Counted from the stretch's first letter, positions 49,197 through 59,242 are shown. The stretch: 64,000 nt of DNA from Pseudomonas fluorescens (GCF_001623525.1 NZ_CP015225.1:2728001-2792000), one strand, 5' to 3'. Program-made: numbers and translations. Notes: generated from the sequence alone by a model not told the origin.

Positions 49197-51581
49197 CTAA
49201 CCCAACTGCACCTCAACCCGATCCCGTCCGGCCTGCTTGGCCGCATACACGCCCGAGTCAGCCCTTAGCAGCAACGCATCGGCGCCCTCCCCGGCGCGCC
49301 AGGTGGCGATACCGAAGCTGGCGGTGACAAACCCCACTCCCTCGATGGGCGCCGCCCGCAAGCCTTCCCACAGCTCCAATGCCAAGGTGTAGGCGCTGTC
49401 GCTGTCAGTGTCCGGGCACAGCACCACGAACTCTTCGCCCCCCAGCCGGCAGAACACATCGGTGCGCCGCAACCGTTGGGCGACACGCTGGCAGACGGCC
49501 TGCAACACCCGGTCGCCCACTGCGTGGCCATGCTGGTCGTTGATGCGCTTGAAGTGGTCAATGTCGAGCATGATGACCGCCAGTCCTCCGGAACCGCGCT
49601 CGACCCGAGCCATCTCCGAAGTCAGGCGCTCCTGGAAATAGCGGCGATTGCGAATACCGGTCAGCGCGTCGGTCACGGACAAGGCCCGCAGCTCTTCTTC
49701 CACGCGCTTGAGGTCGGAAATATCCGAGATATACCCGTGCCACAACACCCCGCCGCCGGGCAGTTCCTCGGGCGTGGCCTCGCCGCGTACCCAGCGCAGG
49801 CCGCGCAAGGGCAGTTGCACCCGGTACTCTTCCCGCCACGGGCTCAAGGTGTGGGCCGAAGCGCGAATCGAAGCGCGGACACGCGTGCTGTCCAACGGGT
49901 GAATGCGCGAGAAAATCGCCTCGGCGTTCTGCACCAGCACATCGGGTTCCAATTCATAGATGTCGCGAATGCCGTCGCTGGCATAGATCACGCTGAAGCG
50001 ACCGTTGAAATCCATTTTGAACTGGTAGATCCCCCCAGGCACGTGGGCACTGAGCTTTTTCAGCAACACATCACGGGCAGCCAACGCTTCGTGGACGCGC
50101 TTGCGTTCGGTGATGTCGATGCAGATCGCCAGGTGCCCGATCCACAACCCCTGGTCATCGAGCATCGGTGTGGCGAGCATGTTCACGGTCAGGTGGCTGC
50201 CATCGCGGCGCACCAGGGTCCACTCCCGCGCCTGTTGCCCGCCCTGTTCGCCGCCCTCGAGCAACATCGCGTGGCACGCCGGAATCGGCTTGCCAAAGCG
50301 CGCGCCGAGTTGGGCGGCGCGGGCCTGGAGTTCGCGCGGTACATGCAGGTTTTCCAGGGTCATGCTCTGCAGGACCTCGCAGCTCGGGTAGCCGAGCATC
50401 TGCTCGGCACCGGCGTTGAAGGTGGTGATGACGCCGCGCAGGTCCGTGGCGATGATCGCGACCTGAGTCGCGGCATCCAGCACACCACGCAACTGCCCAT
50501 GGGTACCGCGCAGCTCCTGCTCCCGGGCGCGCAGTTCACGGGTGCGTTGCTCTACCAGTTTCAAGGCCCGCTGCCGCTGGCTGACCAGTACATAGAGCAA
50601 GGCGCTGAGCAGCAGGCTGAGCAAGCCACCAAGTATCACCATGCTGGTGACCGAAGAATGATTGCTAGACAGGAACACCCGGCTGGGTCGCAACTCCACC
50701 CGGTAGTCGCGATCGGCCAGGCGCAACAGGCGAGTCGCCGACAAATCGCTACGGCCCGGCGGGTTGTGGGATTCGAACAGCGCCTCCTCCGCGTTTTCGG
50801 TAGACAGGTCCATGACACGCATCGACAGATTGTCGTGACTGGACGCTGGCAGCCCGTCACCCGCCAGTTGGCGCATGCTGATGGCCGCCACCACGTACCC
50901 GAACGGTTCGCTGGCCGACTCCCGGACGACCGGCGCGACCAACAGTACCCCCCGGGCAAATACCGGGTCGGCGCCCATCAGGTCCAATGGCTGCGAAACC
51001 ACCGGCCCGCCTCGTTGGCGGGCCCGCTCAACGGTGGCACGGCGCAAGGGTTCGGAAAGCAGGTCCAGGCCCAGCGGTGTCCCGTAGGAAGCCTGGCTCT
51101 GGATGTAGCGCAGCGGTGCGTATTCCTCCCGTTCGGCGGCCTGTCGCAGGCCACCGCTACCGTCCGGCTCGCGGATCGTGAATTGAGTGGCCCCGTCGGC
51201 TTGCGCTTGTCGTTCGAACGATTGCCGTTCGTCGCGCAGCACCCTGGGCGCCCAGGCGAACGCCCGGGTACGGCGCAATAGCACGTCAGCGTAGCCACGG
51301 AATTCGTTGTTGGAGACATCTTCAGAGTTGGCAAAGAAACGCCTGAGGCTGTCGAGGCGTTGCTCCTGGTCCTGGAAGTGTTCCTCAATGCGGCTGAAAC
51401 GCTCCTCGGCTTGCAGCTCGAAGCGCTGGCGCAGTTGCTGGTGGAACAGATTCATCATCGCCCAAGTCAGCAACCCGGTCAGGAACATACCGGCCAGCAG
51501 GACCAGCGAAGCGACCAGCCAGGCCGACACGTCTTCGCTGATAAAGCCCAGGATCCTGGGACGCACCTGATGCAATGCCAT
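49197..51581 (-). CDS. Membrane diguanylate cyclase with CHASE and PAS domains
   Basis: This 794-residue sensor has a transmembrane helix (about 20-45), a periplasmic CHASE-type region (about 70-300), a second transmembrane helix (about 315-338), two PAS domains with PAC segments (about 365-500 and 510-635) and a C-terminal GGDEF domain. The active site reads GGEEF and the upstream DALTGIRNRR and DIDHFKRINDQHGH motifs are complete, so it should make c-di-GMP. An RxxD inhibitory site is not evident. The signal sensed is unknown. ATG at 51581 was chosen over a GTG six bases upstream. Confidence 0.9.
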   Translation of the reverse strand: MALHQVRPRILGFISEDVSAWLVASLVLLAGMFLTGLLTWAMMNLFHQQLRQRFELQAEERFSRIEEHFQDQEQRLDSLRRFFANSEDVSNNEFRGYADVLLRRTRAFAWAPRVLRDERQSFERQAQADGATQFTIREPDGSGGLRQAAEREEYAPLRYIQSQASYGTPLGLDLLSEPLRRATVERARQRGGPVVSQPLDLMGADPVFARGVLLVAPVVRESASEPFGYVVAAISMRQLAGDGLPASSHDNLSMRVMDLSTENAEEALFESHNPPGRSDLSATRLLRLADRDYRVELRPSRVFLSSNHSSVTSMVILGGLLSLLLSALLYVLVSQRQRALKLVEQRTRELRAREQELRGTHGQLRGVLDAATQVAIIATDLRGVITTFNAGAEQMLGYPSCEVLQSMTLENLHVPRELQARAAQLGARFGKPIPACHAMLLEGGEQGGQQAREWTLVRRDGSHLTVNMLATPMLDDQGLWIGHLAICIDITERKRVHEALAARDVLLKKLSAHVPGGIYQFKMDFNGRFSVIYASDGIRDIYELEPDVLVQNAEAIFSRIHPLDSTRVRASIRASAHTLSPWREEYRVQLPLRGLRWVRGEATPEELPGGGVLWHGYISDISDLKRVEEELRALSVTDALTGIRNRRYFQERLTSEMARVERGSGGLAVIMLDIDHFKRINDQHGHAVGDRVLQAVCQRVAQRLRRTDVFCRLGGEEFVVLCPDTDSDSAYTLALELWEGLRAAPIEGVGFVTASFGIATWRAGEGADALLLRADSGVYAAKQAGRDRVEVQLG

Positions 51582-51723
51582 AAACACAACTCAGAAAGGA
51601 ACCAGGCATAGGCACAGCCCTGGACACAGCCTAAGTTATAGCTATTCGCCATCACTTTAGCCAGTCCCCAACGAGGCTAGAAGCCTTGAATTACAAGGCT
51701 TCGTGGATCCAATCAGCCCCGAC

Positions 51724-53994
51724 TCAACGCGCCATGATCTTCCAGGCGCGGTGGATCTTGCCGTTGCGGGCAAAATCCGGATCAATGGTCTTGGCGGTGA
51801 TCTCTTCCACCGCATAACGCTCGCCGAGGTTGTCCTCGAGCTGGAACTTGCGGAAGTTGTTGGAGAAATACAGCACGCCGCCAGGCGCCAGGCGCGCCAT
51901 GGCCAGGTCCAGCAATTGGACATGGTCACGCTGCACGTCAAAGATGCCTTCCATGCGCTTGGAGTTGGAGAAGGTCGGCGGGTCGATGAAGATCAGGTCG
52001 TACTCGTCACGGCTGGCCTCAAGCCAAGCCATCACGTCGCCCTGCTCCAGACGGTTCTTGTCCGAAAAACCATTGAGCGACAGGTTGCGGCGTGCCCAAT
52101 CCAGGTAGGTTTTCGACAGGTCGACGCTGGTGGTGCTCCGCGCCCCGCCCTTGGCCGCATGGACGCTGGCGGTCGCGGTATAGCAGAACAGGTTGAGGAA
52201 GCGCTTGCCGGCGGCCTCTTTCTGGATCCGCAGGCGCATCGGTCGATGGTCGAGAAACAGCCCGGTGTCCAGGTAGTCGGTGAGGTTGACCAGCAGCTTC
52301 ACGCCACCTTCGTTGACCTCGGTGAACTTGCCCTGGGCACTCTGGCGCTCGTACTGCTTGGTGCCGCTCTGGCGCTCGCGACGCTTGATCACCACGCGGC
52401 TCTTATCCACGTTCAGCGCCTGGGGAATCGCCGCCAGGGCGTCGAACAACCGGGCCGAAGCCTTTTCCGGGTCGATGGATTTTGGCGCGACGTATTCCTG
52501 GACGTGTACCCAATCGTGGTACAGGTCAATGGCCATGGAGTATTCCGGCATGTCGGCATCGTAGACCCGGTAGCAGTCCACCCCTTCACGCTTGGCCCAC
52601 TTACTCAGCAACTTGAGGTTCTTTTGCAGGCGATTGGCGAACATCTGCCCGCCTTCGCTCAACCGCGCCTGCTCCACGACGGGGGCTGGCGCCGGGGCCG
52701 GTTTGATCGGGTTACCGTTCTTGTTGTACTGGCGCTCTTGCGGGACTTCCGGGGCCTGATCGTAGGCGGCCTGCTCACGCTCGGCCTGACGTTGTTCCGG
52801 GGTGCGACGCTCACCCGTGACGAACTGGTCCGGCAACACCTTGATCAGCAGCAATTTGCACGGCAAGGCGCCGTTCCAGAACGAATACTGCTTGTGACTG
52901 CGAATGCCCATGCGCTTGCCCAGGTCCGGCGCACCAGTGAACACCGCCGCCTCCCAGTTCAAGCAGGCCTGGCGCAGGCGTTCGCCAAGGTTCTGGTAGA
53001 GGTAAAGCAGGCTGGCTTCATCGCCCAGGCGCTCGCCGTACGGCGGGTTGCAGATCACCAGGCCCTTCTGGTTCTGGTCCGGACGCGGCTCGAAGGTGGC
53101 GACTTCGCCTTGATAGATCTTGATCCACTCGCTCAGGCCGGCACGTTCGACGTTGTTGCGACCCGGTTGAATCAGCCGTGGATCAGCTTCGTAGCCGCGA
53201 ATCCACAGTGGCGGCTTGGCCAGCCCGGCGGCGGCGCGAGCAGTGGCCTCTTCGTGGAGTTTCTTCCACAACGCCGGCACGTGGCCGAGCCAGGCGGTGA
53301 AGCCCCACTGCTGGCGGCGCAGGTTCGGCGCCATGTCGGCAGCGATCATCCCGGCTTCTACCAGGAACGTGCCCACACCGCACATTGGGTCGGCCAGTGC
53401 CCCGCCTTCAGCGGCAATGCGCGGCCAACCGGCGCGGATCAGGATGGCGGCGGCGAGGTTTTCCTTCAGCGGCGCGGCACCTTGCTGCAGGCGATAACCG
53501 CGCTGGTGCAGGCTGTGGCCGGAGAGATCCAGGGAGAGAATGGCTTCGCCACGGTCCAGGCGCAGGTGGATGCGCAGGTCGGGGTTGAGCTTGTCGATGG
53601 ACGGTCGCTCGCCCGACGGCGTGCGCAGCTTGTCGACGATGGCGTCCTTGACTTTCAAGGCGCCGAAATGGGTGTTGTCGATGCCCGAGCCGTGGCCACT
53701 GAACTCCACCGCCAGCGTGCCATCGGCCAGCATGTGGTCTTGCCAGTCAACATCCAGCACGCCGTGATAGAGGTCTTCGGCGTCCTTCATCGGGAAGCGC
53801 TTGAGCACCAGCAGCACGCGGTTGGCCAGGCGCGACCACAGGCACAGGCGATACGCCGTTTCCATGTCGGCCATGCCGCGCACCGCCGAGGTGTGCTCGC
53901 GCGCATCTTCAAGGCCAAGCCCGACGGCTTCCTCGATGAGCAGGCCTTCGAGGCCCTTGGGGCAAGTGAGGAAGAGTTCGAAACGATCGGACAT
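51724..53994 (-). CDS. rlmL: Fused 23S rRNA methyltransferase RlmKL (m2G2445 / m7G2069)
   Basis: This 756-residue bifunctional enzyme modifies 23S rRNA. The N-terminal half has a THUMP domain and the RlmL methyltransferase with ADPMCGVGTFLVEA and catalytic motif CNPPYGERL. The C-terminal half is RlmK with LNLFCYTATASVHAA and DLIFIDPPTFSNSK. Between them lies a charged Pro-rich linker. MSDRFELFLTCP was chosen as start. It is divergent from rmf across a 531-base gap. Confidence 0.94.
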   Translation of the reverse strand: MSDRFELFLTCPKGLEGLLIEEAVGLGLEDAREHTSAVRGMADMETAYRLCLWSRLANRVLLVLKRFPMKDAEDLYHGVLDVDWQDHMLADGTLAVEFSGHGSGIDNTHFGALKVKDAIVDKLRTPSGERPSIDKLNPDLRIHLRLDRGEAILSLDLSGHSLHQRGYRLQQGAAPLKENLAAAILIRAGWPRIAAEGGALADPMCGVGTFLVEAGMIAADMAPNLRRQQWGFTAWLGHVPALWKKLHEEATARAAAGLAKPPLWIRGYEADPRLIQPGRNNVERAGLSEWIKIYQGEVATFEPRPDQNQKGLVICNPPYGERLGDEASLLYLYQNLGERLRQACLNWEAAVFTGAPDLGKRMGIRSHKQYSFWNGALPCKLLLIKVLPDQFVTGERRTPEQRQAEREQAAYDQAPEVPQERQYNKNGNPIKPAPAPAPVVEQARLSEGGQMFANRLQKNLKLLSKWAKREGVDCYRVYDADMPEYSMAIDLYHDWVHVQEYVAPKSIDPEKASARLFDALAAIPQALNVDKSRVVIKRRERQSGTKQYERQSAQGKFTEVNEGGVKLLVNLTDYLDTGLFLDHRPMRLRIQKEAAGKRFLNLFCYTATASVHAAKGGARSTTSVDLSKTYLDWARRNLSLNGFSDKNRLEQGDVMAWLEASRDEYDLIFIDPPTFSNSKRMEGIFDVQRDHVQLLDLAMARLAPGGVLYFSNNFRKFQLEDNLGERYAVEEITAKTIDPDFARNGKIHRAWKIMAR

Positions 53995-54389
53995 GGGATT
54001 TCCAGAGCCTTTGGCTAAGTGGACCGGGCAACGCATTGCCGGGCCGGGTTCAATCAGGTGCTTTTCTCAAGAGCACCCGCGTGGCACGAAAGTGTGCCGT
54101 GCCACCCTCGCCGCTCAGGTTAAAAGAGCTTAGATGCGAAGGCAGAAAAAAAATTCTGTGCAACAAATTGTGAAAACTCGACCCTTTCGTCGAATAGTAC
54201 CCGAGTGCAACAGGGGGACATTCTCATCCGAGCCAGACCTACCCCTTTCGGCGCAGGGCCGATCATACAGGGGTCTTGCTCAAAAGCGGTCAACGAACAT
54301 CAAGTTACTTATCGCCCTAACATCTTTATTGTTACGTGCTTATGACAAAACGATCATTCCATCCATGTGACGCTTTGGTTAGAACTCAA

Positions 54390-54525
54390 CACAGGTTGAC
54401 GTCGCAACGGCGTCAACACCTCGGCTCGTCACGCCGGCAACGAGCCACCAACGGCAGAATGATTCTGCCCCGGCCTCGATAGAGGTCGACGCTAAGTAAC
54501 AGTCAACAAGTGAGGGCAACACCCT
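54390..54525 (+). promoter_or_regulatory. Structured leader of rmf (fits the Pseudomonas rmf RNA motif)
   Basis: Four hairpins follow one another: GTTGACG/CGTCAAC (54395-54417), GGCTCGT/ACGAGCC (54423-54446), GGCAGAAT-G-ATTCTGCC (54453-54469) and CCTC-GATA-GAGG (54474-54485). They end 40 bases before the rmf start. A conserved RNA structure upstream of rmf, limited to Pseudomonas, is known as the rmf motif; its function is not established. The rest of the gap (53995-54390) is AT-richer and shows nothing I can assign beyond likely promoters. Confidence 0.65.
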
Positions 54526-54741
54526 ATGAGAAGACTTAAGCGTGATCCGTTGGAAAGAGCATTTTTACGTGGTTACCAATATGGCGTTGGTGGTAAATCC
54601 CGTGAGCTTTGCCCCTTTACTCTACCGTCGGTACGTCAAGCCTGGATCAATGGCTGGCGAGAAGGACGCGGCGACAACTGGGACGGTATGACCGGCACTG
54701 CGGGTATCCATAGACTCAACGAACTTCACGCCGTCGGCTGA
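54526..54741 (+). CDS. rmf: Ribosome modulation factor
   Basis: This 71-residue basic protein dimerises 70S ribosomes into inactive 100S particles in stationary phase. It matches Rmf along its length: MRRLKRDPLERAFLRGYQ, then QAWINGWREGRGDNWDG. It sits between rlmKL and pyrD as in other pseudomonads. A long structured leader precedes it and a strong terminator follows. Confidence 0.95.
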   Translation: MRRLKRDPLERAFLRGYQYGVGGKSRELCPFTLPSVRQAWINGWREGRGDNWDGMTGTAGIHRLNELHAVG

Positions 54742-54832
54742 CACAGGGCTTAATACTCAAGAACTCGACAATTTGACACCCATATCGATTTAACCACGCA
54801 CGTCCCATCCGGACGGCGGGCTACGGCCCAGG

Positions 54833-54856
54833 GGGCTCCTTCGAGGAGCCCTTTTT
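54833..54856 (+). terminator. Intrinsic terminator after rmf
   Basis: GGGCTCCTTCGAGGAGCCC forms a stem with a small TTCG-containing loop, followed by five T. It lies 92 bases after the rmf stop. Confidence 0.85.
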
Positions 54857-54899
54857 AATGCCTGGGCTTTATGTCATTGCCTGAGCTGCGAACACTGTT

Positions 54900-55031
54900 G
54901 TGGCGAGGGAGCTTGCTCCCGCTGGGCTGCGCAGCAGCCCCAAAAAGCCATTGCACGGTGAGCCAGGCAAATGGCGTCAGCCGGTTTCAGGACTGCTGCG
55001 CAGTCCAGCGGGAGCAAGCTCCCTCGCCACA
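54900..55031. repeat. Paired REP element, family A
   Basis: Inverted GGCGAGGGAGCTTGCTCCCGC units flank a spacer with AGCAGCCC- and GGACTGCTG-type palindromes, between the rmf terminator and the pyrD stop. This accounts for most of the 310-base gap. Confidence 0.85.
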
Positions 55032-55051
55032 AGGTTCCACCCAGCCTTAAG

Positions 55052-56071
55052 TCAACGCAACGCCGCGATCGCATCCACCGACTCACGGATCAGCGCCGGT
55101 CCTTTATAGATAAAGCCCGAATAAATCTGCACCAGGCTCGCCCCGGCGGTGATTTTCTCGGCGGCATGCCGGCCTTCGGTAATCCCACCCGCCGCAATGA
55201 TCGGCAAGCGCCCCGCCAGCTCGGCGGCCAGCACCTTCACGGTATGAGTGCTCTTGTCGCGCACCGGCGCACCCGACAACCCACCCGCCTCGTCACCGTG
55301 CTCCAGACCTTCGACGCCTTCGCGACCCAGGGTCGTGTTGGTGGCGATCACCGCGTCCATGCCCGTCTCGATCAGGGCCTGGGCGACCTGGGTGGTTTCT
55401 TCGTCGGTCATGTCCGGGGCGATCTTGATCGCCAGCGGCACATGCCGGCCATGCATCACCGCCAGCTCGGCGCGTCGCCGGGCCAGGTCGGCCAGTAGTT
55501 GCTTGAGGGAGTCGCCGAATTGCAGGCTGCGCAGCCCCGGGGTGTTCGGCGAGCTGACGTTGACGGTCACGTAGCTGGCGTGAGCGTAGACCTTGTCCAG
55601 GCAGATCAGGTAATCGTCGACGGCGCGCTCCACCGGGGTATCGAAATTCTTGCCGATGTTGATGCCCAGCACGCCCTTGTACTTGGCCGCGGCCACCCGG
55701 GCCAGCAGATTGTCGACGCCCAGGTTGTTGAAGCCCATGCGGTTGATGATCGCCTCGGCCTCGGGCAGACGGAAAAGCCGTGGCTTGGGATTACCCGGCT
55801 GCGGGCGCGGGGTGACGGTGCCGATTTCCACGAAACCGAAACCCAACTGGGCGAACCCGTCGATAGCCGCACCGTTCTTGTCCAGCCCCGCCGCCAAGCC
55901 GACCGGGTTGGGGAATTCCAGGCCCATGACCGTCACCGGCAGGTTCGCCGGCGCCTTGCACAGCAAACCGTTGAGGCCCAAACGTCCACCCGCGCCGATC
56001 AGGTCCAGGGACAGATCGTGGGAGGTTTCCGGGGAAAGTTTGAACAGCAGCTGACGGGCCAGGGTGTACAT
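55052..56071 (-). CDS. pyrD: Dihydroorotate dehydrogenase (quinone), class 2
   Basis: This 339-residue membrane-associated flavoenzyme oxidises dihydroorotate to orotate with quinone as acceptor. It has the N-terminal amphipathic extension of class 2 enzymes ([20 protein letters not shown]), the [10 protein letters not shown] motif, the catalytic serine region [14 protein letters not shown] and the FMN-binding [16 protein letters not shown] and YSGFIYKGP motifs. MYTL is the family start. It marks the left border of the type III secretion locus. Confidence 0.95.
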   Translation of the reverse strand: MYTLARQLLFKLSPETSHDLSLDLIGAGGRLGLNGLLCKAPANLPVTVMGLEFPNPVGLAAGLDKNGAAIDGFAQLGFGFVEIGTVTPRPQPGNPKPRLFRLPEAEAIINRMGFNNLGVDNLLARVAAAKYKGVLGINIGKNFDTPVERAVDDYLICLDKVYAHASYVTVNVSSPNTPGLRSLQFGDSLKQLLADLARRRAELAVMHGRHVPLAIKIAPDMTDEETTQVAQALIETGMDAVIATNTTLGREGVEGLEHGDEAGGLSGAPVRDKSTHTVKVLAAELAGRLPIIAAGGITEGRHAAEKITAGASLVQIYSGFIYKGPALIRESVDAIAALR

Positions 56072-56169
56072 GGGTGGGTTTGACTCGATCGACGAAATGA
56101 GGCGGGGATTATAGCCGGGGTAAAGGGACAGGAGCGAGCAACCTATGGCTGCTCGCTCTTGGGGCTGGA

Positions 56170-57534
56170 TCAAGGCGTGTTAATACCCTCCGGAGTAAAG
56201 GTTCGGCCGGTTGCCTTTAGGTTGATAAAAATGAGTGGAAAGTAAAGAAGCATCATCATTACGGCGAAACAGCCATTGAGAACATGGCCCTGGGCATCCT
56301 CACCGATCTCGGACTCACTCAACAAAGCTGCTGCCGCACCTACGAATAGGCTGACAGTGTGCCCAAACGAAAGGCGTGCCCCTGCAACATTTATGAATGC
56401 ATCGGCCAATTGCGTTCTGGTGGGCCACTGAACACCAGCGCGTACCTCCAGGGCCATCTGTTGTAAAGACTCCGGATCAGAAAAGACCGAATCCGGCCCT
56501 AACTTGCGTGATAGCACATCCAAACTTTTGCAGGCAGTGAAGGTAGCTACATCGGCTATCATTCCGAGAGCATTCAGCGCGGCTTGAATAACGTCCGCCC
56601 CGAAATTGTAACCAAGCCCCTCGGCTGCCCTGGCAGGACCACTCAATGGCATGGCCTTACCCAGTTCTGCCAACGCAAATTGAACCGCGCCATAAGCCGC
56701 AGCTGTAACCCCGGTTACCGCTGCGTTCGCGGGACCTGCGTTGTCTTTCAAAGTGAAGAAGGACTGAGCCAGCGCCCGGGCCATGATGTAGACGACTCCG
56801 CCGGCCATTGTAGGGAAAAGCTTTGCCGCCGCTCCCGTGAGAACAGCTCCAAGCGTGCTTCCAAACACAGCAATCGCCATGAAAAGACTTCCCGCCCAAG
56901 ACTTCCAGGTCGACTCCCCTGCGACCTCCCTGCGGACAGCCCCCATCAGCGTCAACGCTGGCCCTATCATTGCCAGCGCAACGGTCGCCCATGTCCGAGC
57001 GGCCTCAGGTGTATCACCTTCGCGCATAGCCTGCTCGACGAGATAGCCAACGTACTGACGCAAACCGGTGGCCAGCGCAATGATCATCCCCGTGTGCCCG
57101 GCGACATTCAGCAGGTTGAGCCCTGGCCCTTTGGCGGCTTCGAGCAGTTCCAGGCCGGCCTCGAGCACAGCTTTCAAGCGATCCTCGCGGTTTCCGGTGC
57201 CTGCTGCCCCTTCATCTATAAAGCTAAAAATTCCGCTTCTTTCGGCGGGCAGATTACCCTCTTCAACAAATTCGGAAATCCGGGACCTTATAACCAGATC
57301 TTCCTGCCCCTGATAAGTGGCGAGACTCTCCAATCCAATGGCTGCTGCACGATCTAAATGCTCAAGACCCGCTGCGATCTGCTTAGGCGACCCCAATCGG
57401 CTCAGTTCAAACCCCGAAGTATCCAGCTTTCCAGCGTCAAGCGTCTCTAACGCCCCTGCCGAACCATTTGAAGATGAAACGAAGTCGCTCTGGACAGCCC
57501 TCGTAGGAACGCTCGCCCCATTCACAATTTGCAT
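56170..57534 (-). CDS. Hydrophobic protein at the end of the T3SS operon, candidate secreted substrate
   Basis: I do not recognise this 454-residue protein. The first 25 residues are rich in Ser, Asn, Val and Ala with a single acidic residue (D17), as in type III secretion signals, and there is no Sec signal peptide. Residues 40-130 are hydrophilic. From about 140 to 350 and 395 to 445 there are seven or eight Gly/Ala-rich hydrophobic segments (for example [20 protein letters not shown] and [20 protein letters not shown]). It lies 41 bases after the last T3SS gene in the same orientation. Its GC content looks somewhat lower than its neighbours. It could be an effector or a translocon-like protein; SipB/SipC similarity was not evident. 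Confidence 0.6.
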   Translation of the reverse strand: MQIVNGASVPTRAVQSDFVSSSNGSAGALETLDAGKLDTSGFELSRLGSPKQIAAGLEHLDRAAAIGLESLATYQGQEDLVIRSRISEFVEEGNLPAERSGIFSFIDEGAAGTGNREDRLKAVLEAGLELLEAAKGPGLNLLNVAGHTGMIIALATGLRQYVGYLVEQAMREGDTPEAARTWATVALAMIGPALTLMGAVRREVAGESTWKSWAGSLFMAIAVFGSTLGAVLTGAAAKLFPTMAGGVVYIMARALAQSFFTLKDNAGPANAAVTGVTAAAYGAVQFALAELGKAMPLSGPARAAEGLGYNFGADVIQAALNALGMIADVATFTACKSLDVLSRKLGPDSVFSDPESLQQMALEVRAGVQWPTRTQLADAFINVAGARLSFGHTVSLFVGAAAALLSESEIGEDAQGHVLNGCFAVMMMLLYFPLIFINLKATGRTFTPEGINTP

Positions 57535-57575
57535 GGTTGTTTCTCCATATTGTTATGTAAACCATCAAAAACTCC

Positions 57576-58004
57576 TCACCACTCACTCCTCTCCCAAGCG
57601 TCATCCCCCATGGGCTGAAACACATCACGCATAACGCCCAATACATAGACTTCCATGGCAAACGCCAGGCCATTGGCCCCGCGGACTTCCTTATAGAGCT
57701 GCGACTTTTCCAGGCCCTCGTCCTTCAACCGAACCAGTACCTGCTGCGTGATCGTCTTCAATGCCATGGCGGTGGGGTACGCAGCGGTTTCCCCGTCCGC
57801 CCCGCGCAGTGTGCGAAGAAACTCATGAATCGCCTTCTCGCCCTGCCCTTCCATGGCCAGCAGCAATTGATACAAGTGCTCGAACTCAGGGTCCGGACGT
57901 TTGCTTTGCTCACCGGCAGCCAGCAGGCGCGCTTCCAGCGTCTCCACCGCCGGACTCACGCGGCTATCCAGCGCGCTGGAACCGCTCATGGTTTCAATCT
58001 TCAT
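57576..58004 (-). CDS. Small protein in the orgC position of the T3SS operon
   Basis: This 142-residue hydrophilic, largely helical protein (FEHLYQLLLAMEGQGEKAIH, then NGLAFAMEVYVLGVMRDVFQ) overlaps the end of orgB by 11 bases, so it is translated with the T3SS genes. Position matches orgC of SPI-1, a secreted early substrate that promotes needle assembly, but I cannot confirm sequence similarity. A chaperone for the 454-residue protein encoded next is another possibility. Confidence 0.6.
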   Translation of the reverse strand: MKIETMSGSSALDSRVSPAVETLEARLLAAGEQSKRPDPEFEHLYQLLLAMEGQGEKAIHEFLRTLRGADGETAAYPTAMALKTITQQVLVRLKDEGLEKSQLYKEVRGANGLAFAMEVYVLGVMRDVFQPMGDDAWERSEW

Positions 58005-58704
58005 GGTGGACCTCGGTTGCCGTGGAATCGGTGGGGCGCTCGACGAAGCTTGAGCACAAGTCCGTCAGGGTCTGTAACGATGCCTGGTCCAGGGAACGAG
58101 CCGACTCCGGCAGGGCGGCGATGCTCGCCAGCAACCTGGGCGCCAACCGTTCCTGGATCGTTTCAACGTCGAATTCCAGCAGTTGATCCGCCAGCCGCAG
58201 CACGTAGCGGTCCTGCGGGTGATATTCCAGGATCAGCTCGCCGGCCCATTGCTGGCGCAAACTGTCCCGCAGTTCATGGCCGCGCGGGCGGCAATGCAGC
58301 GGCAACAGCACCTGCAGGACTGCGATCGAATCGACCGGGTGTGCGGCCAGCCAACGTTCCAGCATTTCATCCAGCCATTGCGGCTGGCTCAAGGCTTGGG
58401 CCAGAAGATCACGCGCGGCCCGAGCCAGCGCGTGGCGCAATTGCAGGCCCAGGGTTTGCGACTTCAGCAAACCATCCGCCAGTTGCCCGGCGGCGCGCAG
58501 AATGCCCTCGGCATAACCCTGTTGAAACGCCTGGGCGTGCAACGCTTCGGCATCGCGCCGGGCCTGCTCGACACACTCGCGGGCGCGGCGTTGGGCCTCA
58601 CGCTGCAAGCGCTGGCGGCGACGGGCAGCGGCGATGTCCTCACGCGCCAGGCGCGCGTCCTCGCCCACAGGCAGGTCAGTCAGGGAGCGGATAGAGTCGA
58701 GCAT
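57994..58704 (-). CDS. orgB: T3SS stator protein OrgB (SctL)
   Basis: This 236-residue protein belongs to the SctL/FliH family, which links the export ATPase to the sorting platform. The N-terminal half is an Arg/Gln/Ala-rich coiled coil (about 25-70, AREDIAAARRRQRLQREAQR) followed by AFQQGYAEGILRAAGQLADG, which aligns with AYQEGYEQGMIDALQQVAAY of Salmonella OrgB. The C-terminal domain includes EYHPQDRYVLRLADQLLEF, matching the KYHQEQRFIMSCGDQIAEF region. The start MLDSIRSL overlaps the end of orgA by 29 bases. Confidence 0.85.
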   Translation of the reverse strand: MLDSIRSLTDLPVGEDARLAREDIAAARRRQRLQREAQRRARECVEQARRDAEALHAQAFQQGYAEGILRAAGQLADGLLKSQTLGLQLRHALARAARDLLAQALSQPQWLDEMLERWLAAHPVDSIAVLQVLLPLHCRPRGHELRDSLRQQWAGELILEYHPQDRYVLRLADQLLEFDVETIQERLAPRLLASIAALPESARSLDQASLQTLTDLCSSFVERPTDSTATEVHHED

Positions 58705-59242
58705 GCTGCACCGCCAGAAAGAACAGGCTTGGATTGGGTTTCGTGAGCGGCCATTGCCGATGCAAGCGCACGACCGCCTCGGAAAATTGCAACGCCAGGC
58801 GATCAAGCAGCGCGGCGGGAACCTGTTCGTGCCAGCTCCACAGCGCATTGAGGCCAGCCGCTTCAACCTGCGTCACGGCAACAGGTGAGCGGTCGATCGG
58901 CAGACCGCCTCGCCCCCCTAAGCTGTAACCCGCGAAACGACGAACCGACATCGGCAGGCAACCCAGCGCAGCGCCTCGTGCCAGCTCGGGCATCAAACGA
59001 TAAGCACCCATCAGCAAGGCGATATAAGGCAATCGTCGCCAGTGACGAACCCATTGTTTCGCCACGCCGGTCAGTGGCACCGACCGCCACGGCCCTTGCA
59101 TCGCCAGCCCTTCGAGCACGATCCGGTTAAGTAAACTCCACGCCTCGGCCCCCTCGAATCCCGCGGGCACCATCAGGCGCTGAGGATGCAGATACCCCAA
59201 AGGCTCAGCGAGAATCTGCTGCAAGCAGTCAACGTCCGTCAT
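58676..59242 (-). CDS. orgA: T3SS sorting-platform protein OrgA (SctK)
   Basis: This 188-residue protein matches Salmonella OrgA at several points: EPLGYLHPQRLMVP, WVRHWRRLPYIALLMGAYRL, and PELARGAALGCLP. SctK proteins bridge the sorting platform to the inner ring. MTDVDCLQQ at 59242 was chosen as start, with a purine-rich stretch upstream; it overlaps the end of prgK by 14 bases. Confidence 0.85.
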   Translation of the reverse strand: MTDVDCLQQILAEPLGYLHPQRLMVPAGFEGAEAWSLLNRIVLEGLAMQGPWRSVPLTGVAKQWVRHWRRLPYIALLMGAYRLMPELARGAALGCLPMSVRRFAGYSLGGRGGLPIDRSPVAVTQVEAAGLNALWSWHEQVPAALLDRLALQFSEAVVRLHRQWPLTKPNPSLFFLAVQHARLYPLPD

